A DNA stretch of 64,000 nucleotides from Plantibacter elymi (nom. nud.) (GCF_900177795.1 NZ_FXWJ01000001.1:186001-250000); one strand, 5' to 3'. Shown: positions 9,878-17,961, counted from the first letter of the stretch. Made by a program: numbers and translations. Notes: generated by a model from the sequence alone, not told the origin.

Positions 9878-9903
9878 GGAATAGCGGCCGGTTAGGATGT
9901 GTT
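9878..9903 (+). promoter_or_regulatory. SigR/SigH-type promoter of trxBA
   Basis: GGAAT (9878-9882) and GTT (9901-9903) are separated by exactly 18 bases, which is the consensus recognised by the oxidative-stress ECF sigma factors SigR (Streptomyces) and SigH (Mycobacterium). It lies about 60 bases upstream of the trxB GTG. The trxB operon is a classical target of these factors. An alternative housekeeping -10 box, TAGGAT (9893-9898), overlaps it. Both elements are read directly; the regulator assignment is by consensus. Confidence 0.7.
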
Positions 9904-9964
9904 ACACCACTCGGAACCCCGGAACCCACCTGGTCCGGGAGCCCACGAACCACTGAGGAGCATC

Positions 9965-10975
9965 GTGCGTCAGGTCATCATCATCGGATCAGGACCCGCC
10001 GGCTACACTGCGGCGATCTACGCTGCCCGCGCCTCGCTGCAGCCACTGCTCGTCGCGTCATCGGTCGAGGCCGGCGGCGAGCTCATGAACACCACCGAGA
10101 TCGAGAACTTCCCCGGCTTCCCCGAGGGCATCCAGGGCCCCGAGCTCATGATGAAGCTCCAGGAGCAGGCGGAGCGGTTCGGCACCGAGGTCCTCTACGA
10201 CGACGTCACCGAGCTGAAGCTCGACGGCGACGTCAAGACGGTCACCCTCGGCAACGGACAGGTGCACGAGGCACACACCGTGATCTTCGCCACCGGCTCC
10301 GCCTACCGCAAGCTCGGCCTCCACGACGAAGAGCGACTCTCCGGCCACGGTGTGTCCTGGTGCGCCACCTGCGACGGCTTCTTCTTCAAGGAGAAGACGA
10401 TCGCGGTCATCGGCGGCGGCGACAGCGCCATGGAGGAGGCCACCTTCCTCACACGGTTCGCGTCGAAGGTGTACGTCATCCACCGCAAGGACACCCTGCG
10501 GGCGTCGAAGATCATGCAGGACCGTGCGTTCGCGAACGAGAAGATCGAGTTCATCTGGAACAGCGAAGTCGCCGGCATCACCGGTGCCGACGCGGTCGAC
10601 GGCGTGACGCTGCGCTCGACCACCGACGGCACGGAGACCCATCTGCCGCTCGGTGGCCTGTTCATCGCGATCGGCAACGACCCGCGCACGCACCTGATCC
10701 ACGGCCAGCTGGAGCTCGCCCCCGAGGGCACGATCGCCGTCAAGGGCCGCTCGTCGAAGACCAACCTCCCCGGCGTCTTCGCCGCGGGCGACGTCATCGA
10801 CCCCACGTACCGACAGGCCATCACCGCGGCCGGCAGCGGCACCATCGCCGCCCTCGACGCGGAGCACTACCTCGCAGACCTCGAGCAGGCTGCTGGGGAA
10901 GCGTCGGCCATCGGCGAAGCACAGACGGCCGGTCGTCCGCAGCCGGCCGACCCCGTGCTCACCACCACCGTTTGA
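9965..10975 (+). CDS. trxB: Thioredoxin-disulfide reductase
   Basis: This encodes a 336-residue FAD/NADPH flavoenzyme that reduces thioredoxin. The FAD-binding motif IIIGSGPAGYTAAIYAARA is at residues 4-22, the redox-active CATCDG has cysteines 133 and 136, and the NADPH-binding GGGDSAMEEATFL begins near residue 149. The GTG at 9965 is chosen over an upstream ATG because AGGAG precedes it by a few bases and the protein then begins as other TrxB proteins do. The C-terminal 25 residues are a variable Ala/Pro-rich extension. trxA follows by 45 bases, and a SigR-type promoter precedes the gene. Confidence 0.97.
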   Translation: MRQVIIIGSGPAGYTAAIYAARASLQPLLVASSVEAGGELMNTTEIENFPGFPEGIQGPELMMKLQEQAERFGTEVLYDDVTELKLDGDVKTVTLGNGQVHEAHTVIFATGSAYRKLGLHDEERLSGHGVSWCATCDGFFFKEKTIAVIGGGDSAMEEATFLTRFASKVYVIHRKDTLRASKIMQDRAFANEKIEFIWNSEVAGITGADAVDGVTLRSTTDGTETHLPLGGLFIAIGNDPRTHLIHGQLELAPEGTIAVKGRSSKTNLPGVFAAGDVIDPTYRQAITAAGSGTIAALDAEHYLADLEQAAGEASAIGEAQTAGRPQPADPVLTTTV

Positions 10976-11020
10976 TCGACGGCCAGGCTATCGGCCTGGC
11001 CACCACGAAGGAGAACACTC

Positions 11021-11341
11021 ATGTCAGATGCAGTCACCGAGGCCACGTTCGACGAACTGGTCATCAACAGCGACAAGCCCGTCCTCGTCGACTTCTGGGC
11101 CGCCTGGTGCGGTCCGTGTCGCGCGGTCGGCCCGATCCTCGACACGATCGGCTCCGAGAACAGCGACAAGATCACCGTTCTCAAGCTGAACGTCGACGAG
11201 AACCCGAACCTGGCCATGAAGTACCAGATCACCTCCATCCCCGCGATGAAGGTCTTCAAGGGCGGCGAGGTCGTGCAGACCGTCATCGGTGCCAAGCCGA
11301 AGGCAGCACTCGAGAAGGATCTCGCAGCTTTCCTCGCCTGA
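11021..11341 (+). CDS. trxA: Thioredoxin
   Basis: This encodes a 106-residue canonical thioredoxin, the electron carrier reduced by TrxB. The active site WCGPC has cysteines 30 and 33 and the cis-proline loop reads TSIPAM. A strong AAGGAG site precedes the ATG. It is the second gene of a trxB-trxA operon and is followed by a clear intrinsic terminator. Full length, no anomalies. Confidence 0.97.
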   Translation: MSDAVTEATFDELVINSDKPVLVDFWAAWCGPCRAVGPILDTIGSENSDKITVLKLNVDENPNLAMKYQITSIPAMKVFKGGEVVQTVIGAKPKAALEKDLAAFLA

Positions 11342-11362
11342 TCAGGTTTTTCTGAACCACGG

Positions 11363-11395
11363 AACCGCCCGGCTCATCTGAACCGGGCGGTTTTT
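11363..11395 (+). terminator. Intrinsic terminator of trxBA
   Basis: A perfect 10-bp stem AACCGCCCGG (11363-11372) / CCGGGCGGTT (11383-11392) with a 10-base loop runs into a T tract (TTTTTC). It lies 22 bases after the trxA stop. Confidence 0.9.
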
Positions 11396-11406
11396 CGCCG
11401 TCAGGG

Positions 11407-11422
11407 TGTTTCACGTGAAACA
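11407..11422. other. parS: parS centromere site 1
   Basis: TGTTTCACGTGAAACA is a perfect 16-bp match to the bacterial parS consensus bound by ParB. It lies between trxA and parB. Confidence 0.97.
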
Positions 11423-11476
11423 TCCCGAAATATCGCTTTGATCAGGCGTTATTAATTACAGAGCGCGCGCGTGCCA

Positions 11477-11559
11477 CTTCGACAAGCTCAGTGACCGAGA
11501 TGGGGCGACCGTGCGCCAATCCACGGATCCCCCCGTCTCGGTCCCTGAGCTTGTCGAAG
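11477..11559. repeat. Inverted REP pair (REPIN-like)
   Basis: CTTCGACAAGCTCAGTGACC (11477-11496) is followed, after about 43 bases, by the inverted copy GGTCCCTGAGCTTGTCGAAG (11540-11559). Including flanking bases, the arms are about 29 bp with two mismatches, around a roughly 25-base centre. The same element recurs at 20554, 27215, 33231 and 35601. It sits between two parS sites downstream of parB. Confidence 0.85.
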
Positions 11560-11590
11560 GGCATGAGCAACCTCGCGGCCGAACGGCTCA

Positions 11591-11606
11591 TGTTTCACGT
11601 GAAACA
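11591..11606. other. parS: parS centromere site 2
   Basis: TGTTTCACGTGAAACA is a perfect parS match ending three bases beyond the parB stop codon. Confidence 0.97.
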
Positions 11607-11609
11607 GTG

Positions 11610-12668
11610 TCAGGAGGACTGACCGAATCCCGACTCGCCAAGCTCGCTCAGGATGCGGTTGAGGTCGGCGATGGTCGCGAACTCCACGACCATCTGTCCC
11701 TTCTTCGCGCCGAGCGTCACCTTCACGCGGGTGTTCAGGCGGTCCCCGAGGCGGTCTGCGATCTCATCGAGTTGCCCGCGTCGCGAGCCGGCGATCGGAC
11801 GCGGCTTCTTCGCCTGAACGCCCTGAGCCGCAGCAGCCTCGGCCGCGCGAACCGACAGGTCCTCGTTCACGATCTTGTCAGCCAAGCGCTGCTGCGCCTC
11901 AGGATCGGTCAGCGACAGGATGGCGCGAGCATGTCCCGCGCTCAGCACACCGGCGGCGACGCGCTGCTGCACGGCCGCCGGCAGCTTGAGCAGGCGGATG
12001 GTGTTGCTGATCTGTGGGCGGGACCGACCGATGCGGTTGGCGAGCTCGTCCTGGGTGATTCCGAAGTCGGCCAGGAGCTGCTGGTATGCGGAAGCCTCCT
12101 CGAGCGGATTCAGCTCCGAGCGGTGCAGGTTCTCGAGCAGCGCATCGCGCAGCATGTCCTCGTCGGCGGTGTCCTTGATGATTGCGGGGATGCGGTCGAG
12201 ACCCACCTCCTTCGAGGCGCGAAGACGCCGCTCACCCATGATGAGTTCGTATCGTTCGTCGTCGCCAGGGATCGGCCGGACCACGATCGGCTGCAGTACG
12301 CCGACCTCACGGATGCTCGTGACGAGTTCAGCGAGGTGGTCCTCATCGAAGACCGTGCGCGGCTGGTTGGCGTTCGGCACGATCAGTTCGGGGGAGAGGT
12401 ACGCCAGCCGGGCACCGGGAACGGCCACGAGCTGCGGCCCATCTGTCGTGGTAGCAGCGGCGTCCGGTGCAGTGGGGGCGTCGGCAGCCGCCGCCTCTGC
12501 TGCGGCGGCGTCCGCGGCGGCGGTAGCCGCGTCCTTCGCCGCCTTGCGGGCAGTGCCCTGGTTGTCGGGGAAGAAGACGTCGACGGGACGGTTCGCCTGC
12601 GAGTCTGAACTCGTCGTCGGAATGAGTGCACCGATCCCGCGACCGAGTCCAGTTCGTTTCGTTGCCAT
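11610..12668 (-). CDS. parB: Chromosome partitioning protein ParB (CTPase)
   Basis: This encodes a 352-residue ParB that binds parS, spreads as a CTP-dependent DNA clamp and works with ParA in origin segregation. The N-terminal ParA-contact segment starts KRTGLGRGIGALIP; an Ala-rich linker spans about 38-76. The CTP-binding motif GERRLR is at 145-150, and the parS-recognising helix-turn-helix TQDELANRIGRSRPQISNTI lies at about 205-224. The dimerisation domain is at the C-terminus. The ATG overlaps the parA stop codon by one base, so they form one operon. Confidence 0.97.
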   Translation of the reverse strand: MATKRTGLGRGIGALIPTTSSDSQANRPVDVFFPDNQGTARKAAKDAATAAADAAAAEAAAADAPTAPDAAATTTDGPQLVAVPGARLAYLSPELIVPNANQPRTVFDEDHLAELVTSIREVGVLQPIVVRPIPGDDERYELIMGERRLRASKEVGLDRIPAIIKDTADEDMLRDALLENLHRSELNPLEEASAYQQLLADFGITQDELANRIGRSRPQISNTIRLLKLPAAVQQRVAAGVLSAGHARAILSLTDPEAQQRLADKIVNEDLSVRAAEAAAAQGVQAKKPRPIAGSRRGQLDEIADRLGDRLNTRVKVTLGAKKGQMVVEFATIADLNRILSELGESGFGQSS

Positions 12669-13648
12669 CAGTGACTGACTCCCTCAGGGTGGTTCGTATC
12701 GGGTGTATCGGAGGAGCCTGCGGCCCATCGGTTGGCGATCTCCGCCGCTGCTTCGAGATAGGACACTGCGCCGAGCGACGTGGGGTCGTAGCTGATGACG
12801 CTCTGCCCGAAGCTGGGCGCCTCGGAGATGCGCACCGCTCGTGGGATGACGGACTCAAGGACCTGTCCGGTGAAGTGGTCTCGGACGTCCTGGGCCACCT
12901 GCTGCGCGAGGTTCGTGCGGCCGTCGTACATCGTCAGCAGGATGGTGCTGACGGCGAGCCCGGGGTTCAGATGCCGTTGGATCAGCTGGATGCTGCTGAG
13001 GAGCTGACTCAAGCCCTCGAGCGCGTAGTACTCGCACTGGATCGGGATGAGTACCTCTTTGGCCGCGACGAAGGCATTGATCGTCAGGAGGCCGAGGGAC
13101 GGCGGGCAATCGATCAGGACGTAGTGGAACGGCTCTTCGGCGTCCTGGATGAACTGTTCGAGGGCCGTGCGGAGACGGTGCTCACGCGCGACCTGTGATA
13201 CAAGTTCGATCTCCGCGCCGGCGAGATGAATCGTCGAGGGAGCGCAGAACAGCGTGGGGAACTCGGGGCTCTGCTGGACGACATCGGCCAGGGGGAAGTC
13301 GTCGATCAGGACGTCGTAGACACTCGGGACATCCGAGTGATGCTCGACGCCGAGTGCGGTGGACGCGTTTCCCTGGGGATCCAGATCGATCACGAGGACA
13401 CGTGCCCCCGAACGGGCGAGGGCGGCGCCGATGTTGACGGTGGTCGTCGTCTTGCCGACTCCACCCTTCTGGTTGGAGACCGTGAAGACCCGAGTGTGGG
13501 CGGGCGTCGGCAGGGTTGCGTGAGCCAAGGCTTTACGCCTCTCAGTCAGATGATGGAGCTCGCGAGCCAACGGCGTGGACGCGTCGAAGGCGCTACCAAC
13601 GGAGTCGCGCTCGGGAGCCGCGGAATGCGTTGGTTCGGGTTGTTTCAC
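12668..13648 (-). CDS. parA: Chromosome partitioning ATPase ParA
   Basis: This Soj/ParA-type Walker ATPase moves ParB-parS complexes. The deviant Walker A motif KGGVGKTTTT is at about residues 61-70 and Walker B-like VLIDCPPSLG lies further on. I take the GTG at 13648 (326 residues) because AGAAGG precedes it closely; an ATG at 13780 in the same frame would add 44 residues unlike ParA. With this choice the start codon lies inside parS site 3, so ParB binding could directly affect parA expression. A variable linker of about 55 residues precedes the ATPase domain, as in other actinobacterial ParA proteins. Confidence 0.93.
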   Translation of the reverse strand: MKQPEPTHSAAPERDSVGSAFDASTPLARELHHLTERRKALAHATLPTPAHTRVFTVSNQKGGVGKTTTTVNIGAALARSGARVLVIDLDPQGNASTALGVEHHSDVPSVYDVLIDDFPLADVVQQSPEFPTLFCAPSTIHLAGAEIELVSQVAREHRLRTALEQFIQDAEEPFHYVLIDCPPSLGLLTINAFVAAKEVLIPIQCEYYALEGLSQLLSSIQLIQRHLNPGLAVSTILLTMYDGRTNLAQQVAQDVRDHFTGQVLESVIPRAVRISEAPSFGQSVISYDPTSLGAVSYLEAAAEIANRWAAGSSDTPDTNHPEGVSH

Positions 13649-13656
13649 GTGAAACC
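13641..13656. other. parS: parS centromere site 3, overlapping parA start
   Basis: TGTTTCACGTGAAACC matches parS at 15 of 16 bases. The proposed GTG start of parA lies inside it. Confidence 0.92.
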
Positions 13657-13842
13657 TTCTTGCTCGAAACGTGTCCTTCAACCGTACCAGCGTGGGCTGA
13701 CGCCAGGGGAGCGATCTCCGACAGTGATCGGGGGAGTGCGTACGCGTGGCGACCCCAGAGCGCCGTTTTGCGACACCCACATATCGTTGAACGCGCCGAA
13801 TGGTGCCCAGAACGGACGCCTCGCCTTCCTTCGTCCACAGGG

Positions 13843-13851
13843 TTATCCACA
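13843..13851 (+). promoter_or_regulatory. DnaA box upstream of parA
   Basis: TTATCCACA is a perfect DnaA box, with an additional partial box (GTCCACAG) just before it. It lies roughly 200 bases upstream of the chosen parA start and could regulate parA or bind DnaA near the centromere. Confidence 0.65.
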
Positions 13852-14160
13852 GGGCTCCGAGATACCCGATGCCGCGTAACCACGTGCGCCTCGGGCGTGC
13901 AGGTCGAAGCCGGTCAGATCAACACGAGGCGAGCCCGGCGGACGTGTGTTGACAATCATGGGGGAAGTTCTTCTGTAATCAGGCAGAGATCCGCGTCTTT
14001 CCGCGGAAGTTCGCACCCGATCGCCCCACTCCGGGTCCGGTAGGTCCGGGCTCCTGCCCCGGTGCGGGTTGACCACAGTGCGGTGGTACGCCGGTTGGGG
14101 CCCGCTTCTTCACGGAGGATCACCAGTTTCTCCGGTTACGCGCGAGAACTGTCCACAGAG

Positions 14161-14169
14161 TTATCCACA
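14161..14169 (+). promoter_or_regulatory. DnaA box in the parS region
   Basis: TTATCCACA is a perfect DnaA box preceded by CTGTCCACA (14150-14158), giving a close tandem of one strong and one weak site. Confidence 0.65.
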
Positions 14170-14230
14170 GGCGCTATCTCCACGCGCTCGTATAGTGGGG
14201 AGCTGTACGACTGGCGCCGGTCCGCGCCAG

Positions 14231-14246
14231 CGTTTCACGTGAAACC
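14231..14246. other. parS: parS centromere site 4
   Basis: CGTTTCACGTGAAACC has an intact 14-bp palindromic core, with both outer bases changed. Confidence 0.88.
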
Positions 14247-14417
14247 AAGACTCCGTGCACGCCGAGCCGTCCCGCGGCTCACATCGATAGGCGCCCTACC
14301 AGCCTCTGGCCACAGCCGGCTGACCGCCTCACCGGGGTGATCCGACAGTGGGGAGCGGTAGCGACGAAGCATCACGCAACCGTCCGATCCCGCACTCGGT
14401 CCGTCGTACCCGCCCGC

Positions 14418-14433
14418 TGTTTCACGTGAAACA
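14418..14433. other. parS: parS centromere site 5
   Basis: TGTTTCACGTGAAACA is a perfect 16-bp parS match. Confidence 0.97.
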
Positions 14434-14566
14434 CTCTCGACAGGACCAACGCAACGGATGGGAGTGATCTCGAGCGCAAGCCAGCCTGCTACCGCGCAGT
14501 GTGCTCGTCGAACTCAACTCGTCTCCACCACCGCGTCACAGCCACGCAGGAGCAGAACGTCACCCA

Positions 14567-14582
14567 TGTTCCACGTGAAACA
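14567..14582. other. parS: parS centromere site 6
   Basis: TGTTCCACGTGAAACA differs from parS consensus at one base (position 5). Confidence 0.92.
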
Positions 14583-14715
14583 TCGAACACCGCGCCGGTC
14601 CCGGCACGACAGCCTCCCTGGGCGCGCACTCACTGAGTGAACTGGGTCACATGACTCCAGGTCGACAGGAACCACTCCTGAGAACCATGGACTCCAGCGA
14701 GGGGCATCGCTCCCA

Positions 14716-14731
14716 CGTTCCACGTGAAACG
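14716..14731. other. parS: Degenerate parS site 7
   Basis: CGTTCCACGTGAAACG differs from consensus at both outer bases and at position 5. It lies 149 bases from site 6, as site 6 does from site 5, so the three are evenly spaced. Confidence 0.75.
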
Positions 14732-15636
14732 TCGCGCAATCTCACCCTGCCGGCGGCAAGCACCCTCCTCCGAGGCTATCTGCGCGCGGAATCATGCATC
14801 GTCGATCAGGAGTACGCCTGCTCCTTCCAAGCTGACAGGAGTCACGAGCACGACCTCCACAGTGCCGGCGGATCTCGATACATCGTTACGCCGAGTGGCC
14901 GCCAAGCACCGTAGGTACGTCACATCCCGCGGGGAGAGACGCTAGGAGCAGCAGCAGGGAGCTCCGATGCGACCGCACCGCAAGGCGGCGCCGAACCTTC
15001 AGGAGAGCGACGACATCAACGCGCGCGATAGCGGCCGGCCGGCCATCCTCTCCCTCTTCGGCCGGCAGCTCACCCAGCACCTCAGCCAACACCGACCCCG
15101 CGGGTGGACAGAGCCTGCCGACGGTCGGGCGCCAGACGGGCCCGCAGGCACTGAGGAACTATCGGAGTGCGCATCTCGCGCAACAGCTGCCCAACGAGAG
15201 GTCCGCCACGTGATGCACCACCGCGAGTCAGCTGAACGTGTGGGACGGGGCGACGCATCCGACGCATACTCCCTGCAACCAAAGACCGACTCGGACCTAC
15301 CCGGACTGCGAACGAAGGCCACAGATCCCTGACAAGCCAGACCGGATCACCAATCTGGGAGCTCCACCGTTGCCACCCCCACTCGTCCGTCATCTCCGAA
15401 CGGGCAGCTAGCTGGCCGGCCACCGCACACAACAGCATCGACGTCTGGGTGCGCCGACCACCGGTGCGCGGAGCATCGCCGCCCGTCGATCACGGTGCCG
15501 GCGCCGCGTCACGACACCGGGGCTACAGGCCCAGTGAAGAACATATATGAGATACCAGAAGCATTACCGCTGGCAAACGTCAGAAAACACTCGAATCCGG
15601 CCCGCCCAGCGCCCCAAATTCGTGTCCGAATGGACC

Positions 15637-15713
15637 GGAGAATCGTTCCTGACGAACTCAGGGCCTCTGAACCGGCCGCATTCTCCGGGCCGGTTCGTCA
15701 GGAGCCATTCTCC
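15637..15713. repeat. Large imperfect inverted repeat downstream of rsmG
   Basis: The arms at 15637-15657 and 15693-15713 (left arm starts GGAGAATCG and ends CCTGACGAAC) match over 21 bp with three mismatches. The centre carries a nested GGCCGC / GGGCCGG palindrome. It lies about 70 bases beyond the rsmG stop and could end that leftward transcript, though no T tract is visible. Confidence 0.6.
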
Positions 15714-15784
15714 CGAGAGCTCGCAAGCCGCGGAAGATCGTCTGCGGCGCCCCTCACGGAGGCCGCAAGAGCTCTCGCCCGACT

Positions 15785-16426
15785 TCAGCCGCGGACGGTT
15801 CCCACGATGACTCGGGTCGGCTCCGCGAGAACACCCTCACCAAGCGTTCGAACCTCGACGCCGGAGACCCGGTACTTGCGAAGCTCCTTGGTCGACGCCT
15901 CGACCTCCGCCTGCGCGCCGGCGCCCTTCATGAGGACCAGCTCTCCGCCGTCCCGAAGCAGGGGAGCGGTGAGGGGGAGCAACTTGCGGAGCGCACTGAC
16001 CGCGCGCGCAGTCACCTGGTCGAGCGGCTCGTCGAGGCGAACCTCCTCAGCGCGCGCTCGCACGACGGTGACGTTCTCGAGCCCGAGGACGCCGACCTGA
16101 TCGTTGAGCCAGGCGACTCGACGTTCCATCGGTTCGATGAGCACGAACTCGACGTCCGGCCGGGCGATCGCGAGGACCAGTCCAGGCAGTCCCGCGCCAG
16201 TGCCGACGTCTCCTACTCGTCCGGGACGGAGAAGCGGAGCCACGATCACGCTGTTGAGGATGTGGCGGGTCCAGAGACGCGGGAGCTCCAGGGGCCCGAT
16301 CAGACCGAGAGGTTCGCCGAACTCCGCCAGGTTCGCGGCGAAGGCGCGACCCACATCGATGCGGTCGCCGAACAACTCGGCTGCTTCCGCCGGTTCCGGT
16401 TCGAGTTCTGCAGGCACGTCAGTCAT
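15785..16426 (-). CDS. rsmG: 16S rRNA (guanine527-N7)-methyltransferase
   Basis: This 213-residue enzyme (formerly GidB) uses S-adenosylmethionine to methylate G527 of 16S rRNA. The SAM-binding motif VGDVGTGAGLPGL is at residues 71-83, followed by the acidic segment VLIEPMERR. Length and gene neighbourhood (jag-rsmG-parA-parB) are standard. A parS site lies 4-19 bases upstream of its ATG. Loss of this gene in other bacteria gives low-level streptomycin resistance. Confidence 0.95.
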   Translation of the reverse strand: MTDVPAELEPEPAEAAELFGDRIDVGRAFAANLAEFGEPLGLIGPLELPRLWTRHILNSVIVAPLLRPGRVGDVGTGAGLPGLVLAIARPDVEFVLIEPMERRVAWLNDQVGVLGLENVTVVRARAEEVRLDEPLDQVTARAVSALRKLLPLTAPLLRDGGELVLMKGAGAQAEVEASTKELRKYRVSGVEVRTLGEGVLAEPTRVIVGTVRG

Positions 16427-16429
16427 CGC

Positions 16430-16445
16430 AGTTTCACGTGAAACG
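16430..16445. other. parS: parS centromere site 8
   Basis: AGTTTCACGTGAAACG keeps the 14-bp palindromic core and lies in the 30-base gap between jag and rsmG. Confidence 0.9.
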
Positions 16446-16456
16446 ATCAGGCCGCG

Positions 16457-16960
16457 TCAGCCGCGGGTGATGACGGTGTGACGATCGCGGCCTTCGCCGT
16501 GCGACTCGGACACGAAGCCGCGAGCCGAGACGATGTCGTGGACGAGCTTGCGCTCGTAGCTCGACATCGGGGGGAGTGCCGCCTCGGTGGAACCGGCCTC
16601 GATCCGCTCGACCGCTCGCTCCACGAGGGCGCCGAGCTCCTGCTGACGCGCTTCGCGCGATCCGCCGATGTCGAGGATGAGTCGGGAGAAGCCACCGGTC
16701 CGGTTCTGAACAGCCAGACGGGTCAGCTCCTGCAGCGCGTTGACCGTGTCGGGACGCGACAGAAGACGCAGGTTGCTCTCTGTGGGGGAGTCGATCGACA
16801 CGTACGCACGACCATTGCGGGCATCGATGTCGATGTCGCCATCGATGTCGCAGATGTCGAGGAACTCCTCGATGTAGTCCGCGGCGACGTCGCCCTCTTC
16901 TTCGAGCTGCGTGATGGTGGGTGCTTCGTCCTGGGCCGGGGCCAGTTCCTGGTCAGTCAC
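16457..16960 (-). CDS. jag: Jag/KhpB-type KH-R3H RNA-binding protein
   Basis: This encodes a 167-residue protein of the Jag/KhpB family, a KH plus R3H domain RNA-binding protein linked to membrane protein insertion and cell elongation. The acidic N-terminus is followed by the KH region with LQELTRLAVQNRTGGFSRLI and a C-terminal R3H segment containing SSYERKLVHDIVSARGF (about residues 132-148). The start is a GTG at 16960, preceded by AGGAG. It follows yidC by eight bases, the conserved yidC-jag pairing. As in other actinobacteria, the long Jag-N domain of firmicutes is absent. Confidence 0.93.
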   Translation of the reverse strand: MTDQELAPAQDEAPTITQLEEEGDVAADYIEEFLDICDIDGDIDIDARNGRAYVSIDSPTESNLRLLSRPDTVNALQELTRLAVQNRTGGFSRLILDIGGSREARQQELGALVERAVERIEAGSTEAALPPMSSYERKLVHDIVSARGFVSESHGEGRDRHTVITRG

Positions 16961-16968
16961 CGATACTC

Positions 16969-17952
16969 CTACTTGTCTCGTCCGTCGGTCTGCTGCTTCT
17001 TCGCGCGCGCCTTGCCCATGGGCTGCTGGCGCTGCGTCGGGGTCTTCTTCTCGGGTACCGGCGCCTCGGAGATCGAGATGACGTCGCCGTTCGGCGTCAT
17101 GAGCTTGCCCTTCCGCGCGAGACGCTCCTCACGAGCCTTCGCAGCGTCAGAACCAGGCGTCGGCATGTTCCGGATGACGAGGAACTGCTGCACCATCGTC
17201 CACGCGTTGGACGTCAGCCAGTAGAACATGACGCCGAGCGGGAAGGCGAAGCCGGAGAAGAGGAACACGAAGGGCAGGATGTAGAGGAGGATCCGCTGCT
17301 GCTTGAACTGCGGGCTGGCCTTCGTCTCGGCCGACATGTTCTTCGAAACGATCTGCAGCTGCGTGATGAACTGCGACGCGCACATGAGGATGACCATGAC
17401 GGCGGCGATGATGACGACCGCCCAGTTGACCGGGTTGCCGGCGAGTGCCGCCTGCATGCTCGTGTGCAGCGGAGCGATCCCGAACAGGTTCGCGTCGCCG
17501 AACTGCACAGCGAGGGTCTCGTTCAGGGGACCGACGCCGGCCTTGCTCTTCTGGGCGTCGTTGAGCACGGAGAACAGGGCGAAGAAGATCGGCATCTGGA
17601 CGAGCAGCGGGAGACAGCCGCTGACGGGGGAGGTGCCGTGCTTCTTGTACAGCTCCATCGTCTCGCGGGACATCGCCTCGCGGCTGGCCTGGTCGCGCTT
17701 GCCCTTGTACTTCTCCTGCACCTTCTTCATCTGCGGCGCGATCTCGAGCATCTTGCGTTGGCTCTTGATCTGCTTGATGAACAGCGGGATGAGCGCGGCA
17801 CGGACGACGAGGACGAGCCCGACGATCGAGAGGACCCAGGTCAGACCGGCCGCGGGGTCGAGTCCGATGGCAGTCCACAGCAGGTGCCAGCCCACGAGGA
17901 GCAGCTCGACCGCCCACTTGAGCGGCCAGAGAATTGTGCCGATGATGTCCAT
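16969..17952 (-). CDS. yidC: Membrane protein insertase YidC
   Basis: This encodes a 327-residue YidC/Oxa1 insertase that places proteins into the cytoplasmic membrane with or without SecYEG. It has an N-terminal hydrophobic segment, a helix containing the conserved hydrophilic-groove arginine (VVRAALIPLFIKQIKSQR), a cytoplasmic hairpin, and further membrane helices, ending in a long basic cytoplasmic tail (KARAKKQQTDGRDK). It is of the Gram-positive type without the large periplasmic domain of E. coli YidC. The gene sits between yidD and jag in the conserved origin-proximal operon. Confidence 0.96.
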   Translation of the reverse strand: MDIIGTILWPLKWAVELLLVGWHLLWTAIGLDPAAGLTWVLSIVGLVLVVRAALIPLFIKQIKSQRKMLEIAPQMKKVQEKYKGKRDQASREAMSRETMELYKKHGTSPVSGCLPLLVQMPIFFALFSVLNDAQKSKAGVGPLNETLAVQFGDANLFGIAPLHTSMQAALAGNPVNWAVVIIAAVMVILMCASQFITQLQIVSKNMSAETKASPQFKQQRILLYILPFVFLFSGFAFPLGVMFYWLTSNAWTMVQQFLVIRNMPTPGSDAAKAREERLARKGKLMTPNGDVISISEAPVPEKKTPTQRQQPMGKARAKKQQTDGRDK

Positions 17953-17961
17953 AGGTGCGGG

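Larger units (their letters stand above)
13657..15784. other. Gene-free parS-rich region between parA and rsmG
   Basis: About 2.1 kb carry no convincing gene: the open frames on either strand are short, lack clear ribosome-binding sites and encode low-complexity Arg/Ser/Pro-rich peptides. The stretch holds four parS sites, two perfect DnaA boxes (13843-13851 and 14161-14169) and a large inverted repeat (15637-15713). In most actinobacteria the parA-rsmG gap is far shorter, so this looks like an expanded centromere or eroded former genes. Confidence 0.75.

Noticed and set aside
11511-12608. Plus-strand 365-residue frame opposite parB
   Set aside because: parB on the minus strand has clear motifs and coupling to parA; the plus frame is a shadow that also spans a parS site.
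13657-15784. Short frames as possible genes (for example near 14062, 14967 and 14999)
   Set aside because: Overlapping frames on both strands, no ribosome-binding sites, low-complexity products and no recognisable motif.
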